This document shows, piece after piece, positions 60,601 through 64,000 of a stretch of DNA of 64,000 nucleotides. Origin of the DNA: Membranipora membranacea (taxonomy: Eukaryota; Bryozoa; Gymnolaemata; Cheilostomatida; Membraniporidae); NCBI GenBank assembly GCA_914767715.1, contig OU612068.1, positions 27,342,001 through 27,406,000 on the forward strand, given 5' to 3'. Every line of letters starts with the position of its first letter. Position 1 is the stretch's first letter. Position numbers and translations under genes: made by a program. The notes under the pieces are model-generated. The model did not search any database. It was not told the origin of the DNA and saw only the letters and a program-made list of their open reading frames with translations.

Positions 60601-63600
60601 ATTCTCTCAGACTATAGTGAGATTTGACATCCCTATAACTCGTCGGTACGAGTGTACTCGACTGTACACTGTAGAAGACGAATCGCTCACTCTGTTGATG
60701 AAGAGTAACTATTCTGTACCTGATAATGCTACACAGTTCTCTCTCCAAATTGGTTATGGAGACGTTCCAGGCGTCAATCTGTTAGGTAAGCTAGACACAT
60801 GTGCTCCAACTACTCATGTAGACTAGATGATTTGTTGTAAGTCAAATTATTGCAATTATCAACATAGTGGAGACCTGCTGCTTTCCCAAACAATATTTTC
60901 TCAATCAATTATTAAATTCGTGCTCTCACATTTAATTAAAATTACTTGAAAACTTAAACCTTTAGTGTGTAAAGGTAATTCAAGTATGTTTTACTACTTT
61001 CTGCAGTGGATATTGACGGTGACTATTCGAAACTTTCATCATTCTCTGGTCACTCGCAGTACTGGATATCATATAGTCACACCACAGTAGAAGTTTGTGA
61101 TGATCATCCCACGCAAGCTGTGGTGACGACTCCCATAACAATTGAACTTCAGCCAGTCTACTACGGTGAGTGTGGCTGACTGTTTTTGTTTTTTTAACAA
61201 TTATTGACAAAAATCATTTAAATGATGAGCTTCAAAATTGTTGTTCTATTTTATCAAAAATACTAGTTGTCCTTGTCCATAGCACTTCAAGCCGTTGATG
61301 CTATATATAATAAGATATGCAGTTTGTTCTTCACAGTAAATATTTATATTGAAGCAAGGAGTAACACATTTACTATTACTCCTTGATTGAAGTGATTGAA
61401 GTACAAAACCTGTGACCTTGTGACCTTGTGACCCTGTGCAATTGAGGCTGTATGAGGGCACTGTTGCCCATTGGAATCATGTTAAAGGTTCCTCACACAT
61501 TATCTACCAATCTTGGAGGAACAGTTGTACTGTTTGTATTAGTGCGCAATTACTGGTGGTTTTCCGGCTGATATTTTGACAGACAAGATAAGAAACAGAG
61601 CAGAAGGCCAGTTCTATCCACCACAGTTTATGTATAACAATGAAAGCCTGGTCACTGAAAACCACATCGCCATCTGGGCCATCGAAAAAGTCTATTCACA
61701 ATCCTTGTTCAGGTGAGGGGGTTGAAGATAATGGTTTTCTTGTTCCCCTTTATCCGTTGGTATTCAGGCGTTTAGAATTCTATATACCAGTAGTATCCAA
61801 TGGCCAATGTATGTTTATATTAGAATGGCTGTCTTTTACCATAACAAGAAAGGGAATTTAAATCTCACAAAGAGCGCTCGTCCTTACTTGATTTTTATCT
61901 TGGTTTTTCAATTGTAGACTTGATTTCCATTTACCCGATTTCGGCATACCTTGTCTCAACAATACTGCTCGTAGTTGGTTGAGAATTGTCCCCACGGATG
62001 ACTTAGGTGGCTCACTAGCTGGCATATACTACTCAGGAGAGAGCCTGTTCTACCATGTAGAAAATGAATTTAGAGATCAGTTTGTGTGTGACGAAGATGT
62101 CGACCCGACCGCGCTGTCATCTGATACAGTTCACTGGTAGGCATCAATTCTCTCATCTCTTGTTCTGTGACATGACAAGTCAGCGGCTGTAGACAGGGAT
62201 CAACCTAGGGCTGCTCACTTGAATGTAATTTCTATGTACTTGTACTTGCGCGATATTTATGTTAAATTACTTGGTTAAATGAAAAAACTGGTCTTCTTCT
62301 TCAACTAGACAGCACTAGGTATGAGGTGTCCTTGTAATGACACAGGACATGTTTGATAATAAAGTTGTTTTATTTCAGGTACCCTTCAGATGAAACTTGT
62401 GATGAGTCGTACCTACTTGTGATACTTATTGTCGACCCTGGAATGCCTCCAATCACTGGATTCACTGCAACTTTCTCTCAGTTTGATATCTCTACTGCAG
62501 ATGTCTGTGAGTAAACTTATATGAGTGAGAAGAGTCATATCATTATAATATATATTTGTTATAACATTAGGGAGTATTTCCCAAACTCCCTGCTTGAAAG
62601 TTTGTCATAGATGACTCGAGTTGTTTTTTCTCTGAGCAGTATATTCCTATCATTGCCTGGAAGTTAAGTGGAGTGAAGGATATTGGGAGACCATTGCTTT
62701 GTTGGTTTGTTTGTTGATTATATCATCTCCTTGGTTGCAGGTGTCGGAGGTGACAGTGAGTATGTGGAATCCTCCACTTTCTCTGGTTTGATGCTGTCTA
62801 CACCGTTCCAGCCTCGCGAGATGCCACACTATCTTACCTTCACCTCTCACTTTCAGAGTGTCAATAATCACATATTTAGACTAGATCCAATCTATGCCGC
62901 TATTTGTGATATGACTGAATTTACTGTGAAGGATATATACAATGTCACAATTGATCTTTGCAGGTAAGCCATGATCTATGGTCTGCGATCTATTTAATTC
63001 TAGTCGCAACTTGTACAAGTTTTGACTGCTTCTTTCAATTAATATTGTGTTGTACACACTTTTATGATATCGTATGTGCCGTATCGTATGTGCCGTATCG
63101 TATGTGCCGTACCGTATGTGCCGTATCGTATGTGCCGTATCGTATGTGCCGTATCGTATGTGCCGTACCGTATGTGCCGTACCGTATGTGTGGTATCCAT
63201 GGAGCGGTACCAGATACTTGGTACTGTACATGCTGTACTGTATGTGCAGTTGTTGATAATCTTGTATTACCATTTGCTTTTTAGCCAGCTAACAGGGCTC
63301 ACTGATGATCTGTTCTATGACGCCGATGAGCTCTTGGTAATCAGAAATAGCACAGCAAGTCCGCCAGATAAAATATTAGTGAGAAATGATGAGTCGTCTG
63401 GCAGAAAATACCAACTTAACTTCCACTTGAGTATGTAAAATACACATCATACCATTTGGTTACCACTATAGTCTCGCTTTGTTAAGTTAGTTAAGTTAGG
63501 TTGTTAAGTTGTTAAGTTAGGATAAATTCTCAATAAGTGGCCCTATGATTTTTATTTTTGTTATTGAATGCTCACTATTGCAGTGGTGTTCAGACATTGT

Positions 63601-64000
63601 AAAACATAACTCAATTTAAATTTCAACTTGAAACTTCCTGATCTTTGTTACATGCATGAACTTGTGATGGTACAAACGGTCCTGCATAGTTTTATCTTGA
63701 TGCTTTATAGGCTTGGATGACGTGCATGAAGGTTGTGTATCTTCTGATACCGCTGGTTATCCCACTACATTCTTGAGATCTGGAGAGAGCGGGGAGTTGC
63801 AGAAAATAACGATGAACCTAACCGACTTTGATGATGAGGAGTGAGTTCTAAATTATGATGCAAATCTGATAATGACCCTTGACCTAAATTGTTTTCTTTG
63901 TTGTTTACCAAAGCAATGACAAGCAGACGGCGGAAAATTAAGGACCTTGATCGAGAAGTGAGAAGATATTTTATCCTTATAATTGAGAATCGTTAATGTT
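41476..64000 (+). CDS. Giant secreted mosaic protein (CUB / C-type lectin / LamG-like / SRCR-like), 5' part, 44 exons
   Basis: Exons: 41476-41500, 41677-41939, 42177-42327, 43127-43353, 43856-44006, 44184-44398, 44656-44860, 45032-45142, 45585-45753, 45965-46063, 46410-46543, 46835-47001, 48022-48193, 48472-48627, 48831-49052, 49426-49601, 49965-50160, 50876-51122, 51303-51460, 51988-52081, 53157-53215, 53553-53675, 53793-54000, 54785-54933, 55366-55486, 55668-55825, 56021-56219, 56578-56698, 56932-57178, 57537-57716, 58241-58414, 58620-58717, 58951-59164, 59501-59632, 59835-59928, 60100-60239, 60564-60785, 61007-61165, 61583-61712, 61918-62136, 62379-62506, 62741-62963, 63285-63430, 63711-63840. 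All join in frame (~2370 codons), no stop, continuing off window. Signal peptide first (hydrophobic GIIVLLTLVI then PSQG), then disulphide-rich modules; no transmembrane segment yet. It is probably a surface or matrix recognition protein; ligand unknown. An alternative start at 41646 reads through the first intron. I recognise no named orthologue. Confidence 0.8.
43127..44006 (+). other. First CUB-like domain (exons 4-5) of the giant gene
   Basis: The two exons encode strands typical of CUB: FKVTLKFTRFNLDP, GDYVELFNTSSLE, a cysteine pair and LTFHTDNVEGGGTGFKLEY. The last phrase is the usual C-terminal CUB motif (F.SD....GF...Y). The intron contains a SINE-like insertion at about 43577-43720. 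Confidence 0.7.
43577..43720 (+). mobile_element. tRNA-derived SINE in intron 4 of the giant gene
   Basis: The region 43579-43649 still looks like a tRNA: an A-box ggtgtagtggttaggattcg very close to tRNA-Glu, a B-box gttcggatccc, and complementary acceptor-stem ends (gggtggt with actatcc). It is followed by an A-rich tail (aaaagagagaacaaaaatt...). Read as a tRNA gene its anticodon arm is not convincing, and the A-rich tail argues for a SINE. Confidence 0.65.
45585..46543 (+). other. C-type lectin-like domain 1 (exons 9-11)
   Basis: Opening C..GWLYFSHQCYHLVD, then SFEAAQQGCEALDSTLVHW, then WIGARRMDGEWIYTSD, then DCVIAEQ...LWTNVDCDSTYRSICM. These are the conserved landmarks and four core cysteines of a CTLD, in order and across three phase-compatible exons. 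No EPN or QPD triplet is evident, so classic calcium-dependent sugar binding is doubtful. Confidence 0.85.
46835..49052 (+). other. Two consecutive CUB domains (exons 12-15)
   Basis: Exons 12-13 give YTARVDFTHLDYPEKEC...CDAY joined to VEVVDGDADTTIRKLCG, a CUB core. Exons 14-15 give YQGYVSSPGYPIQGYTEDLT, VLVEFDSLFDLENSNDSLTF, YDGPD and VVFHSDDGVNGAGFAFKY, a textbook CUB. The ~1-kb intron between exons 12 and 13 holds a foldback element (47270-47779). Confidence 0.85.
47270..47779. mobile_element. 510-bp foldback MITE, copy 2 (inverted relative to copy 1)
   Basis: It begins tagacagttttctgagctc and ends acctgtcta, with arms of about 170 bp. Its central segment is the reverse complement of the centre of 30552-31063 (for example gcctgtttcacggacaattt here against the complementary text near 30810). 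TA flanks both ends. It is intronic, so neutral for coding. Confidence 0.88.
49128..49185. repeat. Short dispersed repeat with C homopolymer (copy 2)
   Basis: tagtctgag is followed by a run of about 15 C, then ggactctggcccaccc and atgatcatgg. It matches 26400-26445, where the C run is 6. The C tract is prone to slippage and to sequencing error. Confidence 0.45.
50434..50458. repeat. (ATTC)n microsatellite
   Basis: Six tandem catt/attc tetramers in the intron between exons 17 and 18 of the giant gene. A shorter run of the same motif is at 52293-52305. Confidence 0.85.
50876..53675 (+). other. LamG/concanavalin-like module 1 (exons 18-22)
   Basis: It starts LLPLYDNLEDHSKYSNT and continues LQSFTVVFW, then W.RAAFIYNSYSRKLLTYID and GEFVR. 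This is the pattern of a LamG/pentraxin-like jelly roll (LDG start, inner strand FTV.FW, then W.H.A..Y......YIDG). The same pattern recurs in exons 23-26. Confidence 0.65.
52160..52530 (+). mobile_element. tRNA-like fragments, possible interrupted SINE
   Basis: An A-box-like ctggcgtggctgaatagtta lies at 52241-52260 and a B-box-like gggttcgagtca at about 52523-52534. They are separated by ~260 bp containing T- and A-rich runs. A tRNA-derived element split by a later insertion would explain it, as would two unrelated fragments. The leading gtttccatag resembles the ends at 721 and 21902. It lies in the intron between exons 20 and 21. Confidence 0.4.
53793..55825 (+). other. LamG/concanavalin-like module 2 (exons 23-26)
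   Basis: FFPLDGDLDEYSTVRRLTGY, then GIAFTVTFS, then GKWQHFAIVAYIPDFD, IEIWIDDSLVYE and VIQLALGNFATSLDCLQLHY. These follow the LamG/pentraxin-like order and mirror module 1, so the pair probably arose by internal duplication. An AT-rich repeat (54606-54772) occupies the intron just before exon 24. Confidence 0.7.
54606..54772. repeat. AT-rich (TA)n-derived microsatellite next to an exon
   Basis: About 165 bp of almost pure TA and TAATA repeats ending roughly 13 bp before the exon 24 acceptor (54784). Open frames in it on both strands are artefacts of composition. Confidence 0.9.
56021..57178 (+). other. C-type lectin-like domain 2 (exons 27-29), divergent
   Basis: It opens CDPGWTSLYRNSTKETYCVK, then VDALTAQDKCEEYGATHLLY, as a CTLD N-terminal half. 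It continues PPWLWRAGYWLQ and ends GDYDVHVVCARK. The C-terminal half is longer and less regular than in domain 1, with extra cysteines (CELLPYDPNSICSVL). Fold assignment is good for the first half only. Confidence 0.6.
58620..59164 (+). other. Divergent SRCR-like domain (exons 32-33)
   Basis: GYLQLKNDSGLWENVCSNN followed by ALEFVCQQMTGF resembles the SRCR signature (G.V.....G.WG.VC...W....A..VCRQLG). The end ECDLGDAMWVECDKC stands where the C-terminal SRCR cysteines would be. A longer insert separates the two halves. The start of exon 33 is embedded in a tandem repeat that multiplies its splice acceptor. Confidence 0.5.
58853..58955 (+). repeat. 27-bp tandem repeat carrying the 3' splice site of exon 33
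   Basis: Nearly four copies of a 27-bp unit (cattatttcacccagttgaa plus 7 bp). Each contains a pyrimidine-rich tttcacccag or tttcccccag followed by TTGAA, so acceptors fall at 58870, 58897, 58924 and 58951, exactly 27 bp apart and in the same frame. All choices keep the reading frame open and would add 9-residue units of the type LNVAHYFTQ. The last acceptor has the best tract and was used in the gene model. Confidence 0.88.
59501..60239 (+). other. CUB domain (exons 34-36)
   Basis: YETYSSHLISPGYAGTPRSY then YNMAIEFEEGPKIDCANGDE, then DSLLVFRSSDTSTGADGFKA. This is the SPGYP...Y..N....W.I / L.F.SD......GF order of CUB domains. Exon phases 1, 2, 1 join cleanly. Confidence 0.75.
60564..63430 (+). 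other. Run of further CUB-like modules (exons 37-43)
   Basis: The exons give beta-rich segments with CUB-type landmarks: GQFYPPQFMYNNES...I at exon 39, LVILIVDPGMPPITGFTATF at exon 41, and FTSHFQSVNNHIFRLDPI with VCSA-like cysteine spacing at exons 42-43. Individual boundaries are uncertain and some modules are too divergent to name. Exon 44 (63711-63840) begins another such segment. Confidence 0.5.
63069..63194. repeat. 14-bp minisatellite, nine units
   Basis: Nine head-to-tail 14-bp units with consensus atcgtatgtgccgt (third base c or t variation, accgt in some units; the last unit is degenerate). It lies in the intron between exons 42 and 43. As 14 is not a multiple of 3 but no unit has a stop in several frames, long spurious open frames appear on both strands. 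Confidence 0.93.
63480..63525. repeat. Simple gttaagtta repeat
   Basis: Degenerate tandem copies of gttaagtta/gttgttaag in the intron after exon 43. Low-complexity sequence only. Confidence 0.7.

Noticed and set aside
58853-63194. CRISPR-like spaced repeats
   Set aside because: The repeats are directly abutting tandem arrays without unique spacers, in a eukaryotic gene.
62881-63273. 130-residue minus-strand open frame and several overlapping plus-strand frames (RIVCAVSYVPY-type)
   Set aside because: They are produced by the 14-bp minisatellite, lie in an intron of the giant gene, and have periodic low-complexity sequence.

Overview
This is an intron-rich, AT-rich eukaryotic genomic window, almost certainly from an invertebrate animal. 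Introns are GT-AG and mostly 100-1000 bp, with many short phase-1 exons. The gene content is metazoan: a PARP14-type macro-domain protein, the pseudokinase ULK4, mitochondrial CLPX, and a giant secreted CUB/C-type-lectin/LamG-like/SRCR-like mosaic protein. That last type is common in sponges, cnidarians and other early-branching or marine invertebrates. A sponge is my best guess, but the sequence does not settle it.

Layout. (1) 1-14755, minus strand: the N-terminal part of a PARP14-like gene, 24 exons placed in phase (about 1710 residues). It has RRM-like modules, a long exon with a KH-like character and the first macro domain; the 3' end lies off the left edge. (2) 14756-17008: intergenic, with a 48-bp inverted-repeat element. 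(3) 17009-30403, minus strand: complete ULK4, 29 exons, 1288 residues. (4) 30404-33217: intergenic between divergent genes, with a 512-bp foldback element. (5) 33218-40777, plus strand: complete CLPX, 13 exons, 646 residues. (6) 40778-41475: short intergenic gap with the CLPX poly(A) signal. (7) 41476-64000, plus strand: the first 44 exons (about 2370 residues) of the giant extracellular protein, which runs off the right edge.

The four genes do not form a pathway. The PARP14-like protein would act in ADP-ribose signalling, ULK4 as a kinase-fold/ARM-repeat scaffold, CLPX as a mitochondrial AAA+ unfoldase, and the giant protein as a secreted or cell-surface recognition or matrix molecule. I joined exons by hand using splice consensus, reading-phase continuity and family resemblance. 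The ULK4 and CLPX models close exactly in frame from ATG to stop.

Non-coding structure worth attention: a triplicated 111-nt exon in the PARP14-like gene; a 27-bp tandem repeat that multiplies one 3' splice site in frame in the giant gene; two oppositely oriented ~510-bp foldback elements; two very small (48 and 68 bp) inverted-repeat elements with 9-bp target duplications; tRNA-derived SINE-like insertions, one flanked by a 40-bp direct repeat; and a 14-bp minisatellite.
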